From: Bacillus sp. 491mf
GTDB taxonomy: Bacteria > Bacillota > Bacilli > Bacillales > Bacillaceae_G
NCBI RefSeq assembly: GCF_900112415.1
Contig: NZ_FOLV01000002.1
Coordinates: 62,001 to 126,000 of the forward strand
DNA: 64,000 nt
Reading direction: 5' to 3'
Each line of letters starts with the position of its first letter. Within the stretch, counting starts at the first letter, position 1. The notes under the pieces are model-generated. The model saw only the letters and a program-made list of their open reading frames with translations. It was not told the origin of the DNA and ran no database searches. Positions 55,302 to 64,000 of the stretch are shown one piece after another. The translations under genes and the position numbers were made by a program.

Positions 55302-55556
55302 CTAGTCGTTATAAACTCCAGTTAACATATCACATACAAAACGATCGTTTTGTTCATCTTGCATTGTATAATCATTTGATTGTACATCAACAGAAGCAAT
55401 ATAAAGCGGAGTTTGCGTTGTTTTATTTTGCTCTACATCATGAAGTAATTCTACATAATCCTCTAATTTACACAGTCCTTTTGTATTCATAAAATCAAAT
55501 AACTGAAGCATTTCCATTACTTCTTGTCTAGTTCCTTTAATTTGTAAACATGCCAT
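55302..55556 (-). CDS. 84-residue hypothetical protein (DUF3970-like)
   Basis: Begins MACLQIKGTRQEVMEMLQLF, an alpha/beta start similar to small Bacillus DUF3970 proteins, and ends in an acidic stretch with DEQNDRFVCDMLTG. ATG at 55556 follows GAGGGGGC; the longer frame has no site. Function unknown. Confidence 0.6.
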   Translation of the reverse strand: MACLQIKGTRQEVMEMLQLFDFMNTKGLCKLEDYVELLHDVEQNKTTQTPLYIASVDVQSNDYTMQDEQNDRFVCDMLTGVYND

Positions 55557-55802
55557 AATATTTAGCCCCCTCAAATTTGTCAAAATGATTTTTGAAAATA
55601 GGATTATGAGTAACGATGAAAAAATATGAGTGTTATCCTCAAATTTTATTTTTCCACCTCGCTTTATTACTACTCATTTTCCTGAAAATAGATAGATCGT
55701 CCGTTTATTGAGTACAATACATTCGCATCTTTTGACAAAAATCCTTCTCGTCAAAAAAAATTTTTTTGTAGAAGAAAATGTCGAAAAAATTTTTTGACAT
55801 TT

Positions 55803-55839
55803 TGTAAACGTTAACAATGTTGGGATATCAATATATAAT
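55803..55839 (+). promoter_or_regulatory. ilvED promoter with overlapping cre site
   Basis: TTAACA (55811-55816), 17-base spacer, TATAAT (55834-55839). TGTAAACGTTAACA (55803-55816) is a full cre match ending on the -35. In B. subtilis CcpA likewise acts on ilv-leu transcription. Confidence 0.72.
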
Positions 55840-55866
55840 AGGTTGTTCTTAAATTTAAAAATTTGA

Positions 55867-55881
55867 AATTTTCAAAAATTT
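55867..55881. promoter_or_regulatory. CodY-box-like motif
   Basis: AATTTTCAAAAATTT differs from AATTTTCWGAAAATT at two positions and lies just after the probable start site of ilvE transcription. Confidence 0.55.
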
Positions 55882-55954
55882 CTTTGATTTATTTGAAAAG
55901 GGAGCGTAAACTAAGAAACAATAAAAATTTCAAGGATATAGGGGGCGCTTTCAA

Positions 55955-56851
55955 GTGAACGAGCAATGGATTTTCTTGAATGGAGAATTTGTTCCAAAAG
56001 ATGAAGCAAAAGTTTCTGTTTATGATCATGGATATTTATATGGTGATGGGGTATTTGAAGGCATTCGTGTTTACAGCGGAAATGTTTTTCGATTGAAAGA
56101 ACACCTCATTCGTTTGTACGAGTCAGCAAAATCCATTTTACTAGAAATTCCATATACGTTGGAAGAAGTGACCAATATTGTTGTAGAAACAATAAGACGT
56201 AATCAGTTATCCAATGGGTACATTCGTCTAGTTATATCACGCGGGGCTGGAAATCTTGGTTTAGATCCTGATTCGTGTTTAAAGCCAAATATTGTTGTCA
56301 TTGCGGAACAACTAGCACTGTTTCCAGCGGAATATTATGAAAAGGGAATCCCCGTTGTGACAGTGGCAACAAGGCGGAATCGCCCGGATGTATTATCACC
56401 ACAAGTGAAATCATTGAATTACCTCAATAATATTTTAGTTAGAATTGAAGCAAAACTTGCGGGTGTGCAGGAAGCGCTGATGTTAAATGAGCAAGGCTAT
56501 GTTGCAGAAGGTTCAGGTGACAATGTATTTATTGTAAAAGGTAATAAATTAATTACACCACCAAGTTCTGCAGGAGCACTGGAAGGAATTACGCGAAATG
56601 CGATTATGGAAATTGGTGAGAAACTTGGCTATGACGTAAGGGAAGAATTATTTACTCGCCATGATGTGTATGTAGCAGATGAAGTATTTTTAACAGGTAC
56701 AGCAGCTGAAGTTATTGCAGTAACAAAGGTTGACGGAAGAGAAATTGGTGCTGGGAAACCAGGAACACATACAAATTGTTTATTAGAAGAATTCCGTAAG
56801 CTAGTAGTAGAAGATGGTGAAAAAATTTATGAAGAAAATAAAGTAAATTGA
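55955..56851 (+). CDS. ilvE: Branched-chain amino acid aminotransferase IlvE
   Basis: A 298-residue fold-type IV PLP enzyme: YDHGYLYGDGVFEGIRVY, the PLP Lys in VKSLNYLNN and EGSGDNVFIV. Makes Leu, Ile and Val from their keto acids. GTG start after GGGGGCG. First gene of the ilvE-ilvD unit, 14 bases before ilvD. Confidence 0.93.
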   Translation: MNEQWIFLNGEFVPKDEAKVSVYDHGYLYGDGVFEGIRVYSGNVFRLKEHLIRLYESAKSILLEIPYTLEEVTNIVVETIRRNQLSNGYIRLVISRGAGNLGLDPDSCLKPNIVVIAEQLALFPAEYYEKGIPVVTVATRRNRPDVLSPQVKSLNYLNNILVRIEAKLAGVQEALMLNEQGYVAEGSGDNVFIVKGNKLITPPSSAGALEGITRNAIMEIGEKLGYDVREELFTRHDVYVADEVFLTGTAAEVIAVTKVDGREIGAGKPGTHTNCLLEEFRKLVVEDGEKIYEENKVN

Positions 56852-56865
56852 TAGGAGAGTAACCG

Positions 56866-58533
56866 ATGCGAAGCAATATGATTAAACAAGGTATTGACCG
56901 GGCGCCGCATCGAAGTTTGCTTCATGCGGCAGGCGTTAAAGAAGAGGATTTTCATAAACCATTTATTGCAATTTGTAATTCATATATAGATATTGTCCCA
57001 GGACACATTCACTTAAGGGAACTTGCTGATGTGGCAAAAGCTGCTATTCGCGGGGCAGGCGGTGTTCCTTTTGAGTTTAATACAATCGGTGTTGATGACG
57101 GAATTGCGATGGGGCATATTGGAATGCGCTATTCTCTTCCAAGCCGAGAGATCATTGCAGATGCAGCAGAAACTGTCATTCAAGCCCATTGGTTTGACGG
57201 AGTTATGTATATGCCAAATTGTGACAAAATTACACCGGGAATGTTAATGGCATCTGTTCGGACGAATGTTCCTTCTGTTTTTGTCTCAGGAGGGCCGATG
57301 GAAGCTGGAAAAGCAAAAGATGGGACTCCTCTTTCGTTGGCATCTGTATTTGAAGGGGTTGGTGCTCATAAATCAGGGAAGATGAGTTTAGAGCAGTTGA
57401 TTGATATGGAAAAATCAGCATGTCCAACGTGTGGTTCTTGTTCAGGGATGTTTACAGCAAATTCTATGAATACCATTATGGAAATGCTCGGTGTTGCACT
57501 TCCTGGAAATGGAACAATTGTTGCAACAAGTGAGGAACGACATAACTTAATTCGTCAAGCTGCATTTCATTTAATGGAATTAATTAAGTGTGATATAAAG
57601 CCGCGTGACATTATTACGAAAGAAGCAATTGATGATGCCTTTGCACTAGATATGGCGATGGGTGGATCGACAAATACCGTTTTACATATGTTAGCCATTG
57701 CGTATGAAGCTGGAATTGATTATGACTTGCAGCGTATAAATGATATTGCAAAGCGTGTTCCATACTTGGCGAAAATTAGCCCAGCCTCTCATTATTCTAT
57801 GCATGATGTACATGAAGCTGGCGGGGTGGCGGCTATTATTAAAGAGCTTTCACAAATTCCAGGGGCAATCCATTCTGAGCGCATAACAATTACAGGGAAA
57901 AGCATCTATGAAACAGTAGAAGCTGGAAAAATTTTAGATAAAAAAGTAATTCGTCCGAAAGAGCGGCCTTATCGTAAAACAGGAGGTCTTTCCATTCTCT
58001 TTGGGAATTTAGCACCAGATGGTTCTGTCTTAAAAGTTGGCGCGATTGATGAATCAGTTACTTCATTTGTTGGTGAAGCAATTTGCTTTGACTCTCATGA
58101 TGAAGCAGTTGCAGCGATTCATAGTGGTATTGTGAAAGAAGGGCATGTTGTAGTTATCCGTTATGAAGGTCCAAAAGGAGGACCTGGTATGCCAGAAATG
58201 TTAGCTCCAACATCAGCAATCGTTGGAAGAGGGCTTGGCACAAAGGTTGCGCTCGTTACCGATGGGCGTTTCTCCGGGGCAACAAGAGGGATTGCAATTG
58301 GGCATGTATCACCAGAGGCAGCTGAAGGAGGGCCAATTGCATATGTGAAAGACGGTGATCCCATCATTATTAATGTAAAAGATGGTAGTATTCATTGGGA
58401 AATTTCTAATGAAGTATTAGAAGAGCGAAAAAAACAATTTATTTCTCCAGAGCCGAAAGTAAGAACTGGGTATTTAGCAAGATATGCGAAGCTCGTTACT
58501 TCGGCAAACACAGGAGGAATTATGAAAGTATAA
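56866..58533 (+). CDS. ilvD: Dihydroxy-acid dehydratase IlvD
   Basis: A 555-residue Fe-S dehydratase. Cluster cysteines are in [11 protein letters not shown] and [17 protein letters not shown]; the C-terminal [19 protein letters not shown] block is typical. ATG after AGGAGAG. The stop TAA is shared with the ATAAA of a 33-base bcr1-like mini-element, after which comes the T-box leader. Confidence 0.94.
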   Translation: MRSNMIKQGIDRAPHRSLLHAAGVKEEDFHKPFIAICNSYIDIVPGHIHLRELADVAKAAIRGAGGVPFEFNTIGVDDGIAMGHIGMRYSLPSREIIADAAETVIQAHWFDGVMYMPNCDKITPGMLMASVRTNVPSVFVSGGPMEAGKAKDGTPLSLASVFEGVGAHKSGKMSLEQLIDMEKSACPTCGSCSGMFTANSMNTIMEMLGVALPGNGTIVATSEERHNLIRQAAFHLMELIKCDIKPRDIITKEAIDDAFALDMAMGGSTNTVLHMLAIAYEAGIDYDLQRINDIAKRVPYLAKISPASHYSMHDVHEAGGVAAIIKELSQIPGAIHSERITITGKSIYETVEAGKILDKKVIRPKERPYRKTGGLSILFGNLAPDGSVLKVGAIDESVTSFVGEAICFDSHDEAVAAIHSGIVKEGHVVVIRYEGPKGGPGMPEMLAPTSAIVGRGLGTKVALVTDGRFSGATRGIAIGHVSPEAAEGGPIAYVKDGDPIIINVKDGSIHWEISNEVLEERKKQFISPEPKVRTGYLARYAKLVTSANTGGIMKV

Positions 58534-58562
58534 AGTGAAACTTCCGCGCGCGGATGGATAAA
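58530..58562 (+). repeat. 33-base bcr1-like mini-element
   Basis: ATAAAGTGAAACTTCC, a CCGCGCGCGG palindrome, then ATGGATAAA: both ends in ATAAA with almost no interior. It contains the ilvD stop codon. Confidence 0.6.
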
Positions 58563-58564
58563 GC

Positions 58565-58820
58565 GTTGATAGGGAGGAGTAGTTGATTGTGAAGCCTCAC
58601 AGAGAGTCGGTGGCTGGTGGAAACCGATGGTTCACGTTGACGAACATCGCCCTTGAGTGCCAAGCTGAAGCACTTGCCTAGGTTTGGACGGTAGCTCCGT
58701 TATTAGCTTGATTCGATTAGAGTCACTGAGGCAAGAATTTTTCTTGCAAAGAAGGGTGGTACCACGAAGTCTTTCGTCCCTTCAGCACATAGCTGAAGTG
58801 TGGGCGAAAGACTTTTTTAT
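58565..58820 (+). promoter_or_regulatory. T-box leader, isoleucine-type specifier
   Basis: Stem I signature AGAGAGTCGGTGGCTGGTGG near 58605, specifier region GAAC-ATC-GCC with AUC at 58645-58647 (Ile), and T-box AAGGGTGGTACCACG at 58752-58766. Low charged tRNA-Ile would relieve termination ahead of ilvB. Confidence 0.88.
58767..58820 (+). terminator. T-box terminator
   Basis: AAGTCTTTCG, inner TTCAGC/GCTGAA hairpin, CGAAAGACTTTTTT. Confidence 0.9.
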
Positions 58821-58857
58821 TTATATATGTATTTCATAAAGGAGGTTTCTCAAAACA

Positions 58858-60552
58858 ATGTCTTCAAAAACGGAAGAGAAAATGGCAACCGGTGCACAGC
58901 TTTTGTTACAAACGCTTAGAAAGGAAAAGGTAGAAGTTATTTTTGGCTATCCCGGAGGAGCTGTTTTACCGCTATATGATGCGCTTTATGATTTCGAAAT
59001 TCCTCATATTTTGACGCGGCATGAGCAAGGTGCGATCCATGCAGCAGAAGGGTATGCAAGAATTACTGGAAAGCCAGGCGTTGTAATTGCTACAAGCGGA
59101 CCAGGGGCGACAAATGTCATTACTGGTTTAGCGGATGCGATGATGGATTCTTTACCGCTTGTCGTATTTACTGGTCAAGTTGCAACAACGCTTATAGGGA
59201 GTGACGCCTTTCAAGAAGCGGATGTTATCGGACTTACGATGCCTGTCACAAAACATAATTATCAAGTGCGAAATGTATCAGATTTACCAAGAATTATAAA
59301 AGAGGCATTTCATATTGCTGCAACGGGTAGACCGGGTCCGGTCGTCATTGATCTTCCGAAAAATATGGTTGTAGAAACAGGAGAGCGATGTAGTGATGCT
59401 CAGATGGATTTACCTGGATATCATCCGAATTATCATCCGAATCAACTGCAAATGACAAAGCTAATGCAAGCAATTGAAACAGCAAAGAAACCACTAATTT
59501 TAGCGGGTGCTGGTGTACTTCATGCGAAAGCGGCAAATGAACTAACTGCATTTGCTCGTATATATCATCTTCCGGTTGTTCATACATTGCTTGGTCTTGG
59601 CGGATTTCCAGCAGATGATCCATTGTTTTTAGGAATGGGGGGCATGCACGGTTCTTATGCAGCAAATATGGCTTTGTATGAATGCGATTTGTTAATAAAT
59701 ATAGGGGCTCGTTTTGATGATCGCTTGACGGGAAATTTAACGTACTTTGCAAAGGAAGCAAAGGTAGCCCATATCGATATCGACCCTGCAGAAATTGGAA
59801 AGAACGTTGCAACAGAAATTCCAATTGTAGCAAGCGCTAAGCATGCTTTAGAAGCGTTATTAGCGTGTAAAGGAGAGAAACAAAATCATAATGAATGGCT
59901 ACAACTTCTGCAAAAAAGAAAGAATCGTTATCCGTTTTGTTATAAAGACGATTCACAAATGTTAAAACCACAAGCTGCAATCGAAATGCTTTATGAAGTT
60001 ACAAATGGAAATGCGATTATAACGACGGACGTTGGGCAGCATCAAATGTGGGCTGCACAATATTATAAATTAAAACAACCTAATAAGTGGATCACATCAG
60101 GAGGACTTGGAACGATGGGGTTTGGTTTGCCAGCTGCGATTGGGGCGCAAATTGCCGAGCCAAATGAACTCATTGTAGCAATTGTAGGTGATGCTGGCTT
60201 TCAAATGACATTACAAGAATTAAGTGTTTTAAAGGAACATTCCCTTCCTGTGAAAGTGCTTATTTTAAACAATGAAGCACTTGGGATGGTGCGGCAATGG
60301 CAAGATGAGTTTTATAATCAGCGTTATTCGCATTCGATAATTTCTTGCCAACCAGACTTTGTTAAGTTAGCCCATGCGTATGGAATAAAAGGAATTCGTA
60401 TTGAACATCCATTAACAGCAAAAGAACAATTAAAAGAGGCGATGAAATTACAAGAACCGGTGCTAATTGATTGCCGCGTTTTACAATCTGAAAAAGTTAT
60501 GCCTATGGTTGCCCCGGGCAAAGGTGTTCATCAAATGGAGGGGGTGGAATAG
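58858..60552 (+). CDS. ilvB: Acetolactate synthase large subunit IlvB
   Basis: A 564-residue ThDP/FAD enzyme: catalytic Glu region [19 protein letters not shown] region DDRLTGN and the ThDP motif [13 protein letters not shown] with [13 protein letters not shown]. Makes acetolactate and acetohydroxybutyrate. ATG after AAGGAGG, first gene past the T-box. Overlaps ilvN by one base. Confidence 0.94.
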   Translation: MSSKTEEKMATGAQLLLQTLRKEKVEVIFGYPGGAVLPLYDALYDFEIPHILTRHEQGAIHAAEGYARITGKPGVVIATSGPGATNVITGLADAMMDSLPLVVFTGQVATTLIGSDAFQEADVIGLTMPVTKHNYQVRNVSDLPRIIKEAFHIAATGRPGPVVIDLPKNMVVETGERCSDAQMDLPGYHPNYHPNQLQMTKLMQAIETAKKPLILAGAGVLHAKAANELTAFARIYHLPVVHTLLGLGGFPADDPLFLGMGGMHGSYAANMALYECDLLINIGARFDDRLTGNLTYFAKEAKVAHIDIDPAEIGKNVATEIPIVASAKHALEALLACKGEKQNHNEWLQLLQKRKNRYPFCYKDDSQMLKPQAAIEMLYEVTNGNAIITTDVGQHQMWAAQYYKLKQPNKWITSGGLGTMGFGLPAAIGAQIAEPNELIVAIVGDAGFQMTLQELSVLKEHSLPVKVLILNNEALGMVRQWQDEFYNQRYSHSIISCQPDFVKLAHAYGIKGIRIEHPLTAKEQLKEAMKLQEPVLIDCRVLQSEKVMPMVAPGKGVHQMEGVE

Positions 60553-61067
60553 TGAAACGGATTGTGACAGCGACAGTTCGAAATCAAAGTGGGGTTTTAA
60601 ATCGGATTACAGGTGTGATGGCGAGAAGACAATTTAATATTGAAAGTATTTCAGTAGGTCATACAGAATCATCCCATATTTCAAGAATGACATTTGTTGT
60701 TCATGTTGAAAATGTCCAGCAAGTCGAACAGCTTATTAAGCAGCTTCATAAACAAATTGATGTATTAAAAGTATCTGATATTACAGAAGAAGCAATGATT
60801 GCAAGAGAACTTGCACTCATTAAAGTGTCTACGTCAATTGCTTCTAGATCCGAATTGTATAGCTTAATTGAACCATTTCGTGCTGCTGTTATAGATGTTG
60901 GAAAGGATTCCATTGTCGTTCAAGTAACAGGAACGCAAGAAAAAGTAGAAGCGCTGATTGAATTATTACGTCCATACGGTTTAAAAGAAATTACAAGGAC
61001 AGGAGTAACAGCTTTTACAAGAAGTATGAAAAAGCAAGATAAACAACAAGTAATGTTAATTAACTAA
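60552..61067 (+). CDS. ilvN: Acetolactate synthase small subunit IlvN
   Basis: A 171-residue regulatory subunit: N-terminal ACT domain (VRNQSGVLNRITGVMARRQF, NIESISVGHTE) and a C-terminal ALS_ss domain (VTGTQEKVEALIELLRPYGL). Gives valine feedback. GTG start overlapping the ilvB stop. Confidence 0.93.
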   Translation: MKRIVTATVRNQSGVLNRITGVMARRQFNIESISVGHTESSHISRMTFVVHVENVQQVEQLIKQLHKQIDVLKVSDITEEAMIARELALIKVSTSIASRSELYSLIEPFRAAVIDVGKDSIVVQVTGTQEKVEALIELLRPYGLKEITRTGVTAFTRSMKKQDKQQVMLIN

Positions 61068-62105
<1,038 letters not shown>

Positions 62106-62106
62106 T

Positions 62107-63630
62107 ATGAAGCAAATTTTGTTCATGGATACGACGCTTCGTGATGGGGAGCAATCACCTGGAGTAAATTTAAATGAACAAGAAAAATTACAAATTGCAC
62201 GGCAGTTAGAGAGGCTTGGAATTCATGTGATGGAGGCGGGCTTTGCGTCCGCTTCCGAAGGTGATTTTTGCTCAGTAAAACGGATTGCCGAAACAATTCA
62301 AAATGCTTCTGTTATGAGTTTAGCCCGTGCTAAGGAAAGTGATATTCGTACTGCATATGAAGCGTTAAAAGGAGGCGTTTCCCCTCGGTTACATGTCTTT
62401 CTGGCAACGAGTGATATTCATATGAAATATAAGCTCCGTATGTCAAAGGATGAAGTATTAAATACAATTTATCGCTCAGTAAAGCTTGGGAAATCATTAT
62501 TTCCAGCAGTGCAGTTTTCTGCAGAAGATGCAACGCGAACAACCTCTTCTTTTTTAGCGGAAGCTGTAGAAGTTGCGATTCGCGCCGGCGCAGATGTCAT
62601 TAACATTCCTGATACAGTAGGATATACCAATCCGGAAGAATATTATTCTCTTTTTCAATATTTGCAAGAACATGTTCAATCTTATGAGAAAGCTATTTTC
62701 TCTTGTCATTGTCACGATGATCTCGGCATGGCAGTAGCCAACTCACTAGCGGCAATTGAAGGCGGTGCCCTTCAAGTAGAAGGGACGATTAATGGTATTG
62801 GAGAACGTGCTGGTAATGCTGCTCTTGAAGAAATTGCAGTTGCACTTCATATTCGAAATGATTACTACGAGGCGTCATCTTCCATACAATTAAAAGAAAT
62901 TAAAACGACGAGTACACTTGTAAGTCGATTAACAGGAATGGTTGTTCCAAAAAACAAAGCAATAGTTGGTGCCAATGCGTTTGCCCATGAATCTGGTATT
63001 CATCAAGATGGGGTTTTAAAAGAAGCATCTACTTACGAAATTATTTCACCTTCTCTAGTAGGAGAAGAGCGAAATCAATTTGTACTTGGGAAACATTCCG
63101 GACGCCACGCATTTACAGAGAAGATGAGAGAGTTAGGTTATGATTTTACAGAAGAAGAGAGGGACATAGCATTTCGTGCTTTTAAACGATTAGCGGATCG
63201 AAAGAAAGAAATTACAGAAGAAGATCTGCGAGCACTTGTATTAGGAGAAACTGCATTTGCTAAGCAGCAGTACGATATTAAACAGCTGCAGGTCCATTTT
63301 GTATCAAACAACATTCAAAGTGCAACTGTCTGTTTACAAGATACCAATGGCAATGAACTAGAGGATGCTGCAACTGGAGCTGGCAGCATTGAAGCCATTT
63401 ATAATGCCATTCAAAGAATTCTTCATTTACGGTGTGAGCTTGCTGACTATCGGATTCAATCTATTACGCAAGGGCAAGATGCATTAGCCCATGTTCATGT
63501 TGAATTAAAAGAAGATGGACATCAAGTTTCAGGTTTTGGAGTAGCCCAAGATGTCCTGGAGGCTTCGGCCCGTGCTTACGTATATGCAGCAGGGAAATTA
63601 AAAGCATTACGATCACTTACAAAATCGTAA
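62107..63630 (+). CDS. leuA: 2-isopropylmalate synthase LeuA
   Basis: A 507-residue enzyme condensing acetyl-CoA with ketoisovalerate. Barrel motifs [31 protein letters not shown] and [11 protein letters not shown] hold the metal and substrate residues. The C-terminal LeuA dimer (allosteric) domain starts near residue 390 ([16 protein letters not shown]). ATG after GGAGG. Confidence 0.95.
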   Translation: MKQILFMDTTLRDGEQSPGVNLNEQEKLQIARQLERLGIHVMEAGFASASEGDFCSVKRIAETIQNASVMSLARAKESDIRTAYEALKGGVSPRLHVFLATSDIHMKYKLRMSKDEVLNTIYRSVKLGKSLFPAVQFSAEDATRTTSSFLAEAVEVAIRAGADVINIPDTVGYTNPEEYYSLFQYLQEHVQSYEKAIFSCHCHDDLGMAVANSLAAIEGGALQVEGTINGIGERAGNAALEEIAVALHIRNDYYEASSSIQLKEIKTTSTLVSRLTGMVVPKNKAIVGANAFAHESGIHQDGVLKEASTYEIISPSLVGEERNQFVLGKHSGRHAFTEKMRELGYDFTEEERDIAFRAFKRLADRKKEITEEDLRALVLGETAFAKQQYDIKQLQVHFVSNNIQSATVCLQDTNGNELEDAATGAGSIEAIYNAIQRILHLRCELADYRIQSITQGQDALAHVHVELKEDGHQVSGFGVAQDVLEASARAYVYAAGKLKALRSLTKS

Positions 63631-63644
63631 AGGAGTGCTTGAAG

Positions 63645-64000
63645 ATGGAAAAACGAATCGTTTGTTTAGCCGGTGATGGAGTTGGGCCAGAAATTATGGC
63701 GAGTGCGAAGCAAGTGTTAGAGATGGTAGAAAGGTTATTCGGTCATAAATTTTATTTGCAAGAAGAATTGTTTGGAGGCGCAGCAATTGACGTATACGGC
63801 CAGCCTCTTCCTCCCCGCACATTAACGGCATGTTTAGCAAGTGATGCAGTATTACTAGGGGCAGTTGGAGGCCCGTATTGGGATCATAAAAAAGAACGTC
63901 CTGAACAAGGACTTCTTACACTGCGAAAAGGGTTAGGAGTTTTTGCAAACGTTCGCCCAGTTTCTGTAGAAGAAGCGACGGCGCACTTATCACCGCTAAA
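63645..64000 (+). CDS. leuB: 3-isopropylmalate dehydrogenase LeuB (cut by window end)
   Basis: The first 118 residues are present: VCLAGDGVGPEIMASAKQVL, LLGAVGGPYWDHK and LLTLRKGLGVFANVRPV, the standard start of LeuB. ATG after AGGAG, 14 bases past leuA. leuC and leuD presumably follow outside the window. Confidence 0.94.
   Translation, partial: MEKRIVCLAGDGVGPEIMASAKQVLEMVERLFGHKFYLQEELFGGAAIDVYGQPLPPRTLTACLASDAVLLGAVGGPYWDHKKERPEQGLLTLRKGLGVFANVRPVSVEEATAHLSPL

Overview
The window is a stretch of low-GC Firmicute chromosome that I place in the Bacillus cereus group. The evidence is gene content (queCDEF with a preQ1 leader, nrdIEF with an intron in nrdE, dltXABCD, ilvED/ilvBNC-leuAB, Spo0E-like and sporulation-kinase genes) and repeats that look like the group's bcr elements. 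No phage, transposase or CRISPR was seen; the mobile DNA consists of a group I intron and small interspersed repeats.

Layout. 1-11.8 kb: housekeeping and sporulation genes (radical SAM protein, a metal-site-less class II aldolase paralogue, a CBS-ACT protein, a secreted deacetylase-like protein, a Spo0E-like phosphatase convergent with a KinD-type kinase, MarR, M3 peptidase, DinB-like protein, KinB-type kinase). 11.9-14.6 kb: preQ1 riboswitch and queCDEF, then a YkvS-like gene. 14.8-17.5 kb: small genes between repeats. 17.7-21.9 kb: NrdR-type promoter and nrdI-nrdE-nrdF, with nrdE split by a 369-nt group I intron. 22-29.5 kb: a coherent putrescine-catabolic block (PuuP-like importer, lipoyl-fold mini-protein, sigma-54 activator, aldehyde dehydrogenase, PatA-like transaminase) with three sigma-54 promoters. 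29.7-33.6 kb: an nrdF remnant and a YtrA-type ABC transporter operon. 33.7-38.2 kb: CPBP protease with an AbrB-like tail, SseB-like protein, Asn-rich protein, LD-carboxypeptidase, nitronate monooxygenase. 38.2-42.6 kb: dltXABCD. 42.9-50.1 kb: peptidase, phosphotransferase, L,D-transpeptidase, MATE pump, UppP, thioredoxin-like and YrvL-like genes. 50.1-55.6 kb: MarR gene between inverted repeats, a candidate minus-strand sRNA, K+ transporter, GerW-like protein, a candidate orphan ncRNA and small genes. 55.8-64 kb: branched-chain amino acid genes with cre/CodY-type sites and an Ile T-box; leuB runs off the end.

The best candidates for under-described biology are the sigma-54 putrescine regulon with its matched upstream palindromes, the minus-strand sRNA at about 51.7-51.83 kb behind a PhoP-box-like triple repeat, the orphan ncRNA at about 54.6-54.87 kb with a perfect sigma-A promoter, and the habit of bcr1-like repeats to begin exactly at stop codons. 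All calls were made by reading the sequence; no database search was run.
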